Source: a virus. From it: a stretch of DNA of 23,641 nt. This document shows positions 7,451-15,448 of this stretch, in pieces (within the stretch, counting starts at the first letter, position 1; every line of letters begins with the position of its first letter). Both the position numbers and the translations under genes were made by a program. Location of the stretch: positions 1-23,641 of IMG/VR virus record IMGVR_UViG_3300021959_000397, one strand, 5' to 3'. The notes beneath the pieces were generated by a model. The model saw only the letters and a list, made by a program, of their open reading frames with translations, was not told where the DNA came from and did no database searches.

Positions 7451-9149
7451 GAAAACAGAAATAGAACAGATACAATTATTATTAGAACAATTTAGAAGAC
7501 CAACTCCCGAAGGCGAAGAATATCAAAACAGACTAGCAGAAGAATTTGAAATTATACTTCAGCAACGTTTTACAGATTACTTTCTCAAAATAAGACTCAT
7601 ACTTGATCTCAACGAAGACATACCACACATGACCAGAGGCAGTGCTGGTAGCAGTTTGGTTTGCTATCTCATGGGCATAACTGATGTTGATCCAATTGAA
7701 TGGAACATACCACTAGCAAGATTTTTAAATCCATACAGAGATGACTTGCCTGATGTGGATATTGATATACCTCATCACAAACAAGAACTTGCAATGCAAC
7801 GTGTGTTTGACAAATGGCCAACACAGAGTGCTAGGATATCAAACTATGTGCTTTACAGAGAGAAGAGTGCAAAACGCGAAGCTGCCAAACGCCTTGGAGC
7901 AAAAGGCAGACTGCCAAAAGATATAGACTACGCAAAACTAGGCGTTGACGAACAAGAAGCACGTCGTATTGAACGCAAACTCATGGGCAAAAAACGTTGT
8001 ATCAGCAAACACTGTGGTGGTGTGCTGGTTTTTGATCGTCCACTACCTAAAAGCCTGTTCCGTGATGACAATCTTATCTTGCTTGACAAAAACGAAGTAG
8101 AGGATTTGGAACATCTAAAAGTAGACATACTTGCAAACAGAGGATTATCACAGTTACTAGAAATAGATCCTCACACAAGACTGGATGCATATCCAAAACA
8201 GGATGAACGTGTTGCTGATTTGTTGTGTAGAGGTGATGTACTTGGTGTAACACAAGGTGAGTCGCCAACTATGAAGAGACTGTTTCGTGCATTGCAACCA
8301 ACCGGAGTTGAGGACTGTGTGTTTGCCAGTGCATTAGTGCGTCCAGTTGCTATGGAAGGCAGACGCAAGGCCAGTTGGTTCCGTGACTGGAGTGAAAAAG
8401 GCATACAAAAGAATGCAATAGTATATGAAGATGATGCCATACATAAAATAATGAAATTGATTGGCATATCACCATACGAAGCAGATATGTATCGTCGTGC
8501 TTTTGCAAAAAAGAATGAAGAAAAGATGATGCAGTTTATGGCACGCTTAGGTGATCATCCAGACAAGCATGATATCTATGAACAAATGCAATCACTAAGT
8601 GGGTTTGGCTTGTGTAGAGCACACGCAGTTAATTTAGGCAGACTTATATGGGCATTAGCATATCACAAAGTATACAATCCAAAAGAGTTTTGGCGTGCTT
8701 GTTTAAAACACTGCCAAGGATCATATGCACGTTGGGTATATCGTAACGAAGCAAAACGTGCTGGTTGGGATCTGCGTGAACTAGGTTTTGACAACTGGAT
8801 TACAGAAGATCCAGTTGAGAGTTTCAAACAACATGGTGCATGGAATAGTCCTGGCTTTTTGCCAAACATGGGATTGCAAAATTTATTCTTAGACAAGTTT
8901 CAGTTTGCAGGTATAATTGCCGCCAGCAGAGTGTTTAAAAGTGATATAAAAAGTTATATACACTTCATCACACTAGGTGTTGGTGAAGGTCGCTATGTGG
9001 ATCTTGTTGTTGACAAACCAGTGAAATACGGTAAAGGAACTGTAGTCTTAGGAGAAGGAGAACTACACAGCAGAGACAACAGCGAGTATCTCAAAGTAAA
9101 ACGCAAATCAGTAAAAGTGATGTCAATTGACGACTATGTTCAGAGCTAA
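7449..9149 (+). CDS. C-family DNA polymerase (DnaE-like) lacking PHP domain, 566 aa
   Basis: This is a DNA polymerase III alpha-type catalytic core. Motifs run in DnaE order: TRGSAGSSLVCYLMGITDVD (62-81), then RFLNPYRDDLPDVDIDIP with metal-binding D104 and D106, LKVDILANRGL with the third aspartate D226, GVTQGESPTMKRL (266-278), and later a YEDDAIHKIM...EADMYRRAFAKKN segment and FGLCRAHAVNLGRL. The C-terminus (IIAASRVF... through VVLGEGEL) looks like the OB domain. Bacterial DnaE is about 1,160 aa and starts with a PHP domain; here the protein begins just after where PHP would end, and the finger region is shortened. It is divergent from the late operon, and its stop overlaps the radical SAM stop tail to tail. 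Full catalytic residues suggest an active polymerase; its role in replication is inferred. Confidence 0.9.
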   Translation: MKTEIEQIQLLLEQFRRPTPEGEEYQNRLAEEFEIILQQRFTDYFLKIRLILDLNEDIPHMTRGSAGSSLVCYLMGITDVDPIEWNIPLARFLNPYRDDLPDVDIDIPHHKQELAMQRVFDKWPTQSARISNYVLYREKSAKREAAKRLGAKGRLPKDIDYAKLGVDEQEARRIERKLMGKKRCISKHCGGVLVFDRPLPKSLFRDDNLILLDKNEVEDLEHLKVDILANRGLSQLLEIDPHTRLDAYPKQDERVADLLCRGDVLGVTQGESPTMKRLFRALQPTGVEDCVFASALVRPVAMEGRRKASWFRDWSEKGIQKNAIVYEDDAIHKIMKLIGISPYEADMYRRAFAKKNEEKMMQFMARLGDHPDKHDIYEQMQSLSGFGLCRAHAVNLGRLIWALAYHKVYNPKEFWRACLKHCQGSYARWVYRNEAKRAGWDLRELGFDNWITEDPVESFKQHGAWNSPGFLPNMGLQNLFLDKFQFAGIIAASRVFKSDIKSYIHFITLGVGEGRYVDLVVDKPVKYGKGTVVLGEGELHSRDNSEYLKVKRKSVKVMSIDDYVQS

Positions 9150-10153
9150 CAGGTACCACAGTTATCATCGCAAATGACTAACCGTCCATTTTCATAATCT
9201 TTAAGTATCCAACTTTGTTCCACTTTGCCAAACCATTCAATACATTGTTCCAAAGTGTAAACTAATGCATTATTTTTTTCAATCATTGGAATTAATTGAC
9301 TGTTGGCAGCTTGATGATACTGCCCTTTCCCGTATGTCTTAGGGTAAAACCCAGTGTAACAACAAGGATACACATCTCCATTGGCAGAGATATAAATGCT
9401 TTTAAGTTTTTTTGTTTCACAGATTACACTGGCGCAAGGTTTTCTTCCTGGAATAATATCTTCTAATAAAATATCATCAGTTTTTTTACTGTCAAGAAGT
9501 TTTTCAAAATTGGTTTCTCCTGAGTATGATCCTAATGTATGAGCCAGGTTACCTTTCTTGTCAAATACAGGAGCAGTGTTTCTTCCTTCGTCAACTATTT
9601 TAAATTTTGAAAATTCCAGTTGAATGCTCAGTTGTTTACATTCTTCGATTTGATGACGATTATGATCAAATTCTATAAACTGCCAAATTGCATTTCCTCC
9701 GTTTGAAATAAAAGTTTTAGCATTTTTAATCACAGTTTTCCAAGAAGTATCTTGACGATATAAACTGTGGGTGTCTTCTAATCCATCAATTGCAAAATTA
9801 ACCGTGGCACTACTGCTGGCAAGGCTTTTCCAAAAATCTTCTTTTCTAGCTCCGCCGTTGGTGTTAATCGAAATATTCATTTTTGGATTATTATCTCTAA
9901 AGTATTTTATAATATCTTGACCTTCGGGATTCATCACAATATCGCCAAAATTTCCATTAACACGAATTGATTTCAATTGTAGCAGAAATTTTTTTGAAAA
10001 TATTTTTTTTGTTTGCTCTAATGTCAAATACGTTTCAGGATAACCTCCATTATAAGGATACCCCCAGAAGTTTCGAGGACACCAAGGACATCTCGCATTA
10101 CACAAAGATGCAATTTCTAAATGAACATCACGAATTTCATTGTAAGATATCAT
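9146..10153 (-). CDS. Radical SAM protein with SPASM-like C-terminus, 335 aa
   Basis: The N-terminal CNARCPWC (C18, C22, C25) is the CxxxCxxC motif that binds the 4Fe-4S cluster used to cleave S-adenosylmethionine. A barrel-like region follows (SIRVNGNFGDIVMNPEG, MNISINTNGG, VNFAIDGLEDTH). The C-terminal half adds cysteines at 240, 245, 264, 265, 304, 328, 332 and 335, the arrangement expected of a SPASM or twitch auxiliary-cluster domain, which often marks enzymes that modify peptides or proteins. Substrate unknown. The ATG overlaps the helicase stop by 4 bp, so it is the third gene of the primase-helicase early operon. Its codon usage looks more AT-rich than its neighbours, compatible with later acquisition. 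Confidence 0.88.
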   Translation of the reverse strand: MISYNEIRDVHLEIASLCNARCPWCPRNFWGYPYNGGYPETYLTLEQTKKIFSKKFLLQLKSIRVNGNFGDIVMNPEGQDIIKYFRDNNPKMNISINTNGGARKEDFWKSLASSSATVNFAIDGLEDTHSLYRQDTSWKTVIKNAKTFISNGGNAIWQFIEFDHNRHQIEECKQLSIQLEFSKFKIVDEGRNTAPVFDKKGNLAHTLGSYSGETNFEKLLDSKKTDDILLEDIIPGRKPCASVICETKKLKSIYISANGDVYPCCYTGFYPKTYGKGQYHQAANSQLIPMIEKNNALVYTLEQCIEWFGKVEQSWILKDYENGRLVICDDNCGTC

Positions 10154-11553
10154 TTTTGTTTGATACCTGCTAACATCTGTTTAAGTTTTGTGCTTTGTAC
10201 ATCAGCAACAATCTTACCTGGTTCGTCTGCCACAGTTGCATCGTTTACAGTGTCAGTTGTGAGTGTCTTGGCTTTTATTTGATCATAGATACTTGAACTC
10301 TGTTTCTTAAACTGTTGATATTCTTCATCATCTCCTAAGTCACGTATACGCAAACTTTCTATGTCAAACTCCAAGTCTACTTTCTGTCCAACACCTGAAC
10401 TACTTCTAGTCTTCATAGCCTGTATCTGATATCTGCCACGTTCTCTCATTGCACGGCTTGTAAAGATACCAAACACATTGTCAGCAGTATTGATCTTACT
10501 GATACCACCTGATATATGCGAATGATCAAACTCTATTTCTTCAACTGCACTTCTATTCAACTGTGAAGCAGTTACAAACAATATGTTAAGTTCCCTTGCA
10601 AGGTTACGCAGTTCTTCAGATACATACTTGTCCTTAACAAACAGATCATTTGGCGATACTTTTGCACTTACTGGCATAAGCAAATCCAAATAGTCAACAC
10701 ACATAAAGTCTATTTCTTTTCCTTGTTTGATGCTTAGTTCTTTTACAAATGCTCTTATGTCGTTAACTGTGCTCTGTGCAGGCATGTATTTTATTTGAAG
10801 TTTTCCTGACTTCTTGCCCATCATTTTAACTTTCATTTCAACAGTTTCAATGTCTTTGAACAACTGTTTACTAGGAGTGTTTGTTAACATACTGTCAATA
10901 CGCATAGCTGTCAACCCTTCACTCAATTCGAGTGTAATGTATACTCCGCTGAGTCCTGCTTCCATCCAGTTCACTGCCAAGTTTTGCATGAACAAACTTT
11001 TACCTGATCCTGACCCGCCTGCAAATATCTGTAGTTCTCCTCTGTTAAACCCACCATACAATAATTTGTCTAAGTTTGCCCAACCTGTTGAATTCTGTCC
11101 GTTGTTGTCTTTCAGTGCCGCAAGTCTTGCACGAGGATCTTCAAAGTAATCTGTACCCAGATCCTTTGTTAAACTTATCTGTACTGCATCCTTGATTAGT
11201 TTCTCAACTGGTGAATACTCTCCCTTTTCTAACAGGTCTGCACTTTTAAGTATGGCACGTTCTAGTTCAGTACGTCTGGTAAATGCTTCAAATTCGTTCA
11301 AAAACCAATCTGTATGTCCACTATTGAGATCTGGAATCTCCAATAGTTCAACGTTTGTCACTGCTTTTATCTGTGCTCTGTCAGGAAGTGTTTTATGTTC
11401 GTTTGCATGGTCATAGATAAACTTTGCAGTTTCACGCAAGTCTCTGTCAAAATTTTCTGTATTGAATATATTTTGTACTCTCAAAAAACTTTGTGCATCA
11501 TGCATCATCATTTCTAAAAATAACTTTTGTACATCATAGTTATAATCTGTCAT
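10150..11553 (-). CDS. 41: Replicative DNA helicase, gp41/DnaB-like
   Basis: The 467-aa length is close to T4 gp41 (475 aa). The N-terminal 130 residues are the helical primase-interaction region. The RecA-like core has Walker A GGSGSGKS (179-186) preceded by RGELQIFAG, a VYITLELSEG strand, Walker B IDFMCVDYLDLL (about 281-292), SQLNRSAVEE and HISGGISKINTADN, with an arginine-rich end region (FTSRAMRERGRYQIQAMKTR). It unwinds DNA ahead of the fork as a ring hexamer loaded with the primase. It overlaps primase upstream and the radical SAM gene downstream by 4 bp each. Confidence 0.95.
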   Translation of the reverse strand: MTDYNYDVQKLFLEMMMHDAQSFLRVQNIFNTENFDRDLRETAKFIYDHANEHKTLPDRAQIKAVTNVELLEIPDLNSGHTDWFLNEFEAFTRRTELERAILKSADLLEKGEYSPVEKLIKDAVQISLTKDLGTDYFEDPRARLAALKDNNGQNSTGWANLDKLLYGGFNRGELQIFAGGSGSGKSLFMQNLAVNWMEAGLSGVYITLELSEGLTAMRIDSMLTNTPSKQLFKDIETVEMKVKMMGKKSGKLQIKYMPAQSTVNDIRAFVKELSIKQGKEIDFMCVDYLDLLMPVSAKVSPNDLFVKDKYVSEELRNLARELNILFVTASQLNRSAVEEIEFDHSHISGGISKINTADNVFGIFTSRAMRERGRYQIQAMKTRSSSGVGQKVDLEFDIESLRIRDLGDDEEYQQFKKQSSSIYDQIKAKTLTTDTVNDATVADEPGKIVADVQSTKLKQMLAGIKQK

Positions 11554-12521
11554 ACTATCCTCGCTAGGCGTTTACGTGCCATTTCAATTTTTATCTTACT
11601 ACGTTCTGCATGTTGATGAATTTGATGTAGTGTTTCGGCTACACCAAAACGCACCACTGCATCATTTACATCTTTTACATCTTTGGGCCATTCGGGTATA
11701 CTAACTTCAAACTTGTGTTCTACTGCGGCATCAATTATACTTAATCCTGCACGGTCCTGATCTGGTACTACTATAATTCTACGTTGTAACTGCTTCAACA
11801 ACTGTGCTTGATCTTTGCTAATGGTCTCATGCATACATGCTAATCCGGATATACTTAGTGCATCAAATATACCCTCAACAACTATTGCACTAGTCCAGTC
11901 AGACTTTTGTAAATCGTAACCAAACACATACCCAGGTTGTTGATTGTTTATAAACTTTGGTGTACGATTATCCAAGTAACGTGATGTATATCCTACTATC
12001 CTGTTTTTGTAAGTGTATGGTATAACAATCCTGTCTCTTGGTCCACGTTTTTTATCTACTAAAAATGGATAACCAAACACTATACCACGATTACGCAGGT
12101 ATTCAACATAATGAAAGTGACCACGATTGTTCTCATCTATTCGTTCAACACCTGTGGGTATTTCTTGTTCTTCAAAGTCTATTTGTTTTTGTTTAATGGT
12201 ATTGCGTTCAGCAGTTAAATCTAATAAATTTTTACGTTTCAAACTTTCTAAGTTGAGCCTTTCAATATCAGTTGGATCAACACCTAGCCATTCTAATAGT
12301 TTACGTGTTTTGTAACCAACGTTGCGTCCAGCAACAAAACTTGCTGTAAAACCACAGTTAAAGCAATGATAACTCCAATCGTCATCCTGTTGTTTGATTC
12401 CACCACGAAGACGCTTGTCTTTTGATTCACCTTGATGAACACAACAAGGTGCATTGAAACTTACCCATCCAGAACTGGTATGTTTTCGCTTTTGCGGAAT
12501 GTAACTCAATAGATCGATCAT
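11550..12521 (-). CDS. 61: DNA primase, gp61/DnaG-like
   Basis: The 323 residues carry an N-terminal zinc-binding element (C26/C27, H29 with C53 and C56 in YHCFNCGF), an RNA-polymerase-like region with RIVIPYTYKNRIVGYTSR, and a TOPRIM domain: IVVEGIFDALSISG (E216, D220) and IIVVPDQDRAG (D254, D256). Length is close to T4 gp61 (342 aa). It makes the RNA primers for lagging-strand synthesis together with the helicase encoded just downstream. No ribosome site precedes the ATG; instead a sigma70-type promoter ends 6 nt before it, so the mRNA should begin at or next to the start codon. Confidence 0.93.
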   Translation of the reverse strand: MIDLLSYIPQKRKHTSSGWVSFNAPCCVHQGESKDKRLRGGIKQQDDDWSYHCFNCGFTASFVAGRNVGYKTRKLLEWLGVDPTDIERLNLESLKRKNLLDLTAERNTIKQKQIDFEEQEIPTGVERIDENNRGHFHYVEYLRNRGIVFGYPFLVDKKRGPRDRIVIPYTYKNRIVGYTSRYLDNRTPKFINNQQPGYVFGYDLQKSDWTSAIVVEGIFDALSISGLACMHETISKDQAQLLKQLQRRIIVVPDQDRAGLSIIDAAVEHKFEVSIPEWPKDVKDVNDAVVRFGVAETLHQIHQHAERSKIKIEMARKRLARIV

Positions 12522-12527
12522 TATGTA

Positions 12528-12556
12528 ATAGTAACATAACCTAGTGCTTTATGCAA
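12528..12556 (-). promoter_or_regulatory. Early sigma70-type promoter of the primase operon
   Basis: The minus strand has TTGCAT (12551-12556), 17 bp, then TACTAT (12528-12533). Six bases follow before the A of the primase ATG at 12521, which is the usual position of transcription start. It lies in the 44-bp gap after the 330-aa virion gene and presumably expresses primase, helicase and the radical SAM gene early with host RNA polymerase. Confidence 0.6.
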
Positions 12557-12565
12557 GTGTTTTGA

Positions 12566-13558
12566 TTATCGATAGGTGATTTGGCTAATAGTACCGTTAT
12601 TAATTTCCACAGTAGGAGTTGCTTCATAGCCTTGCCCACCATTAGTAACAGAAATTTCTGTAACTACATTTCCGCTTATGGTTGCAGTTGCAGTGGCTCC
12701 GGTGCCTAGTCCTGTGATTTCAACATTTGGTGTACCAGGACCATAGTACTCACTACCACCCGTTGCACTAATCTCAGTTATTACGCCGTTCTGTACAGTG
12801 GCACTGCCAGTAGCAGCCACACCATATTGATTGATTTCAAAACGTACCCAGTTGTGTCTTCCCTCAACATTCACAAATGCTCTTTTAGTTTGATTGGTAT
12901 AGACTGTTTGACTCCCTATATCATACCAATCTGGACCTATCTGTGTGTCACTGCCTTGTGCTTTTACATTACCTGAGAAGTTGTCAAAGTCAAATTGAAA
13001 TGTTGTGAGTGTATTATTCGCAGTATATGCTATGCTAGTATATCTTCTATCACCAGATTCAGTTTTTATTCCATATTCATCTGGTTTAGGAATTTCAAGT
13101 AACCTGCTTTCAACAAAATTAGGATATACACTGTCTACTATTTCAACTTGTCCACGTCCTGAACTATATGCATCTGTAAAGACTGCTTCATAGAGATTGC
13201 CACTAGCACGTTCTAAACTCCAGCTTGCAGTTTGCTCTTCAATAAGATCCAGTTCTTCACTAGTAAGTGTAACCTTTGCTCTTCCAAATGTTGCACTCAA
13301 TGTTTCTAAATCTTTGGCTATTAACTGTTCTTCTCCGTCTGTAGACATCATTCTATAGGTAATAGTGCTACCACTAATATTCACTGGTTTTTGATCTTGA
13401 TTTATAAATTCAAATAATATGACATTGTCAACACCGCGGTTGACTTTTAATTTCTTAGCATACACTGGTTGCCATCTCCTTTGAAAGTATGCGCCACTCG
13501 TATCAGGTAATAACACCTGCTGCTTCTGCTGATATAAATATACGGGTGTAGAATACAT
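12566..13558 (-). CDS. Virion structural protein, baseplate or fibre type, 330 aa
   Basis: Residues about 40-170 (VILFEFINQDQKPVNISGST, then KVTLTSEELDLIEEQTASWS and YEAVFTDAYSSGRGQVEIVD) look like the immunoglobulin-like fold of BppU-type baseplate N-terminal domains. The C-terminus has two Gly-rich beta units (GVITEISATGGSEYYGPGTP and VVTEISVTNGGQGYEATPTV), a repeat I often see in marine phage tail and fibre proteins. No transmembrane segment. The ATG has GGAG about 8 nt upstream and a CATAAATA late promoter 22 bp upstream. It is a single late gene between early genes on both sides. A host-contact or baseplate role is inferred. Confidence 0.75.
   Translation of the reverse strand: MYSTPVYLYQQKQQVLLPDTSGAYFQRRWQPVYAKKLKVNRGVDNVILFEFINQDQKPVNISGSTITYRMMSTDGEEQLIAKDLETLSATFGRAKVTLTSEELDLIEEQTASWSLERASGNLYEAVFTDAYSSGRGQVEIVDSVYPNFVESRLLEIPKPDEYGIKTESGDRRYTSIAYTANNTLTTFQFDFDNFSGNVKAQGSDTQIGPDWYDIGSQTVYTNQTKRAFVNVEGRHNWVRFEINQYGVAATGSATVQNGVITEISATGGSEYYGPGTPNVEITGLGTGATATATISGNVVTEISVTNGGQGYEATPTVEINNGTISQITYR
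13533..13540 (+). promoter_or_regulatory. T4-type late promoter TATAAATA, plus strand
   Basis: An exact TATAAATA on the plus strand, inside the first codons of the divergent 330-aa gene. The predicted start near 13546 gives a leader of about 39 nt for the 125-aa gene at 13585, the same spacing as the late promoter at 7380-7387. Confidence 0.65.
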
Positions 13559-13579
13559 AAATTAACTCCAATTATAAGG

Positions 13580-13587
13580 TATTTATG
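13580..13587 (-). promoter_or_regulatory. Late promoter CATAAATA, minus strand
   Basis: The minus strand reads CATAAATACC, one base from TATAAATA. It would start a message near 13574, about 16 nt before the ATG at 13558, and its GGAG ribosome site would be included. The element overlaps the ATG of the plus-strand gene at 13585. Confidence 0.6.
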
Positions 13588-13962
13588 GGCGTAGAGCTGT
13601 TCGAAAAGATTGCAGGACGATATCCGTTTATCACTTTCTGTACCTATGCAGGTAATGAATATGTTGGTGTAATCCAAAACCGCGATGATCAAATCACTAC
13701 TATCTATGACTTTGGAAGTATCGTCGAAGATGATATCAAACGTGATTTTCTAGAACTAGCCAATCAATGGTGGTGGGAATCTAATCGCAGTATACCAATT
13801 AACATTTTTTTAAAACAAGATTGGGAAAAGTTTAAACCTTATTTAAAAACTTTCATAAACAAAGATCTACAAATTTTACTAGGGCCAAGCACAAGCCTAG
13901 CAGAACTTAGTCGTAAAAAAATAAAACGAAGAAGTATTACACTGGTTCGCAAAGTAGATTAA
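13585..13962 (+). CDS. Conserved marine-phage hypothetical protein, 125 aa
   Basis: Function unknown, but the pattern is familiar from T4-like marine phages: GVELFEKIAGRYPFITFCTY, EYVGVIQNRDDQITTIYDFG, then NQWWWESNRSIPINIFLKQD and FKPYLKTF. It is a soluble alpha/beta protein with a basic tail (RKKIKRRSITLVRKVD). AAGG stands 5 nt before the ATG, and a late promoter lies 45 bp upstream, so late expression is likely. Its 3' end overlaps the convergent mini-DnaE gene by 26 bp without any terminator, so the two transcripts would be complementary at their ends. Confidence 0.82.
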   Translation: MGVELFEKIAGRYPFITFCTYAGNEYVGVIQNRDDQITTIYDFGSIVEDDIKRDFLELANQWWWESNRSIPINIFLKQDWEKFKPYLKTFINKDLQILLGPSTSLAELSRKKIKRRSITLVRKVD

Positions 13963-14497
13963 TGTGTAGTGCAACAAGACGTGCATAACTGATTGCATGT
14001 GATTTTTTAAATACAAAACCAGCACTATTATCTCCATCCCACACAGTAGCAAATACATCAGTCCAACTCTTACGTTGTAGGTGAGATTTACCTGGACGTA
14101 TTATACTGATAAATGCTGCCATGCGTTGTATGTTGTCTGGTTGCATTGCAACTATTAGGTCATGATAGTTCCCAATATGCACTATCTGTTCGCAAAAATC
14201 TTTGTCTTGTAAACGTGTCCAGTCTGTTTCTTTTGCCAACATAGCATCATAGTGTGCTTGGTCACGTATCAGTGTGTACACACTTTGATTAAGTAAGTCT
14301 AATTTAAAATACCCACGTTGTTCTGCATACTCATAGTCTATGCTTGCACAACTGTTTATTGCATCAAATGGTACAGGAGTAACATAAACACCACTATTGT
14401 GCTTTTTTCCTTCTGCGTTCATTCTTGCCGGTGTACATTGAATCAAATCAATTATCTGTTGCCTATCAGCAAAATCTATGTCAACATCAGCACTCAT
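13937..14497 (-). CDS. Miniature DnaE-like (C-family polymerase palm) protein, 186 aa
   Basis: The protein reads like a DnaE palm stripped to its landmarks. ADVDIDFADRQQ at 3-14 matches the D-x-D catalytic motif (D6, D8). KHNSGVYVTP (32-41) matches the conserved His-Gly-Gly segment. FKLDLLNQSVYTLI gives the third aspartate (D67). MQPDNIQRMAAFISIIRPGK matches the post-palm helix and ALxRPG, and FVFKKSHAISYA (161-172) matches the KSHA motif. PHP, thumb insertions, finger extensions, OB and clamp-binding regions are absent. I recall similar short proteins in marine T4-like phages but cannot verify this. It may be a polymerase accessory or regulator, or a very small nucleotidyl transferase; a degenerate gene is unlikely because key residues are kept. 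Its ATG overlaps the end of the previous gene by 4 bp. Confidence 0.8.
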   Translation of the reverse strand: MSADVDIDFADRQQIIDLIQCTPARMNAEGKKHNSGVYVTPVPFDAINSCASIDYEYAEQRGYFKLDLLNQSVYTLIRDQAHYDAMLAKETDWTRLQDKDFCEQIVHIGNYHDLIVAMQPDNIQRMAAFISIIRPGKSHLQRKSWTDVFATVWDGDNSAGFVFKKSHAISYARLVALHINLLCEPV

Positions 14498-14691
14498 TTA
14501 CTAATGTAGTGTCCTATGTTAGCAAATTCAGCAATCGCAAATACTATTGCAGCCATAACTAAATCACCAGTTAACAATGCATAGCATCCGCCAATTCTTA
14601 TCGCACTTTTTATCAGCAACATATAGAATTGTGGATCTTTGGATTTGTTTACTTTTTCCATTTGTTGGATTTTTGGTCTAGTCAATCCCAT
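14494..14691 (-). CDS. Small membrane protein, 65 aa
   Basis: Function unknown. After a polar start (MGLTRPKIQQMEKVNKSKDP) come one or two hydrophobic helices: FYMLLIKSAIRIGGCYALL and LVMAAIVFAIAEFANIGHYI. The chosen ATG at 14691 has GAGGAG six nt upstream. An in-frame ATG at 14745, just after the zinc-finger gene's TAG, would add 18 residues (MPFYTEKISF...) and cannot be excluded. The ribosome-site-like bases could simply be the Glu-Glu codons of that longer form. The stop overlaps the mini-DnaE start (ATGA). Confidence 0.68.
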   Translation of the reverse strand: MGLTRPKIQQMEKVNKSKDPQFYMLLIKSAIRIGGCYALLTGDLVMAAIVFAIAEFANIGHYISK

Positions 14692-14746
14692 TTTCTTCTC
14701 CTCTGCAGGTAATGTAAAACTTATTTTTTCTGTGTAAAACGGCATG

Positions 14747-15448
14747 CTACCATCCTGCCTGTTTAAGTATTTCTTCACAATATGCCTGATCTGCTGGATA
14801 GTCACGAAACTTCTTTTGCCAAAAGTCTGGATCAATCCAAGGCCATACAATTTTTGTTTGATCAGGATTCATATCTGCTAGATATCGTTGTCCTGACTCA
14901 CAGTTAAACACCAACCAAGGTGATATGCGTCCAGTACTTATTGCAAACGCAACTGCATTATCATTTCCATAACGCAAAAAGTCCTGTGCAGGATGTCCAG
15001 TACGTTCACTCCACTTTATACTATATTCAATGCCACGTTCAAGTGCATCTGTTAGTGCTTCCCGTCTAATATATTCATGAAGGTATTCATCATATACTGC
15101 TTCTTTGCACCAGTGATCTAGTTTTTTGTTTTGTTTGATCACCCATTCAACAAACTTGGGTACATTGATAGCATTTATACCAACACAATGTCTACCAAAT
15201 TTTACAAATGCTTTGTAGTATGGTGATGTTGCAAAATCTGCATAGCTTTTTAGTTTTGCACTGCCCTGTGTCATGGTGTAAAACTTCAAATAACTTTGCA
15301 AACCAATTTGCACACCAACTTCTTTTTCTTCTTGGAATCTGCGTTTTTGTTCACAGAGATGTACTGCTAGTGTGCTTTCTTTTCTAAACTCACGTTCGCA
15401 GTACTTGCATCGATAGGTTTCACTTTTTGTCTGCGACTCCGCTGTCAC
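14747..15448 (-). CDS. C2H2 zinc-finger marine-phage protein, 233 aa
   Basis: Residues about 13-31 form a classical zinc finger (YRCKYCEREF...TLAVHLCEQKRR) with CxxC and a His-x-Cys end, so the ligand set is C2HC or C2H2-like. The remainder is helical, with YADFATSPYYKAFVKFGRHC, INVPKFVEWVIKQNKKLDHW and GRISPWLVFNC, a pattern I recall from conserved proteins in T4-like marine phages. Nucleic-acid binding is plausible; its function is unknown. The start is GTG at 15448, with AAGGA 8 nt upstream, inside the 3' end of the preceding gene (29-bp overlap). No ATG in this frame would keep the finger. Confidence 0.78.
   Translation of the reverse strand: MTAESQTKSETYRCKYCEREFRKESTLAVHLCEQKRRFQEEKEVGVQIGLQSYLKFYTMTQGSAKLKSYADFATSPYYKAFVKFGRHCVGINAINVPKFVEWVIKQNKKLDHWCKEAVYDEYLHEYIRREALTDALERGIEYSIKWSERTGHPAQDFLRYGNDNAVAFAISTGRISPWLVFNCESGQRYLADMNPDQTKIVWPWIDPDFWQKKFRDYPADQAYCEEILKQAGW

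Noticed and set aside
9391-9398. TATAAATG on the plus strand inside the radical SAM gene
   Set aside because: It lies within coding sequence, and no plus-strand gene follows.
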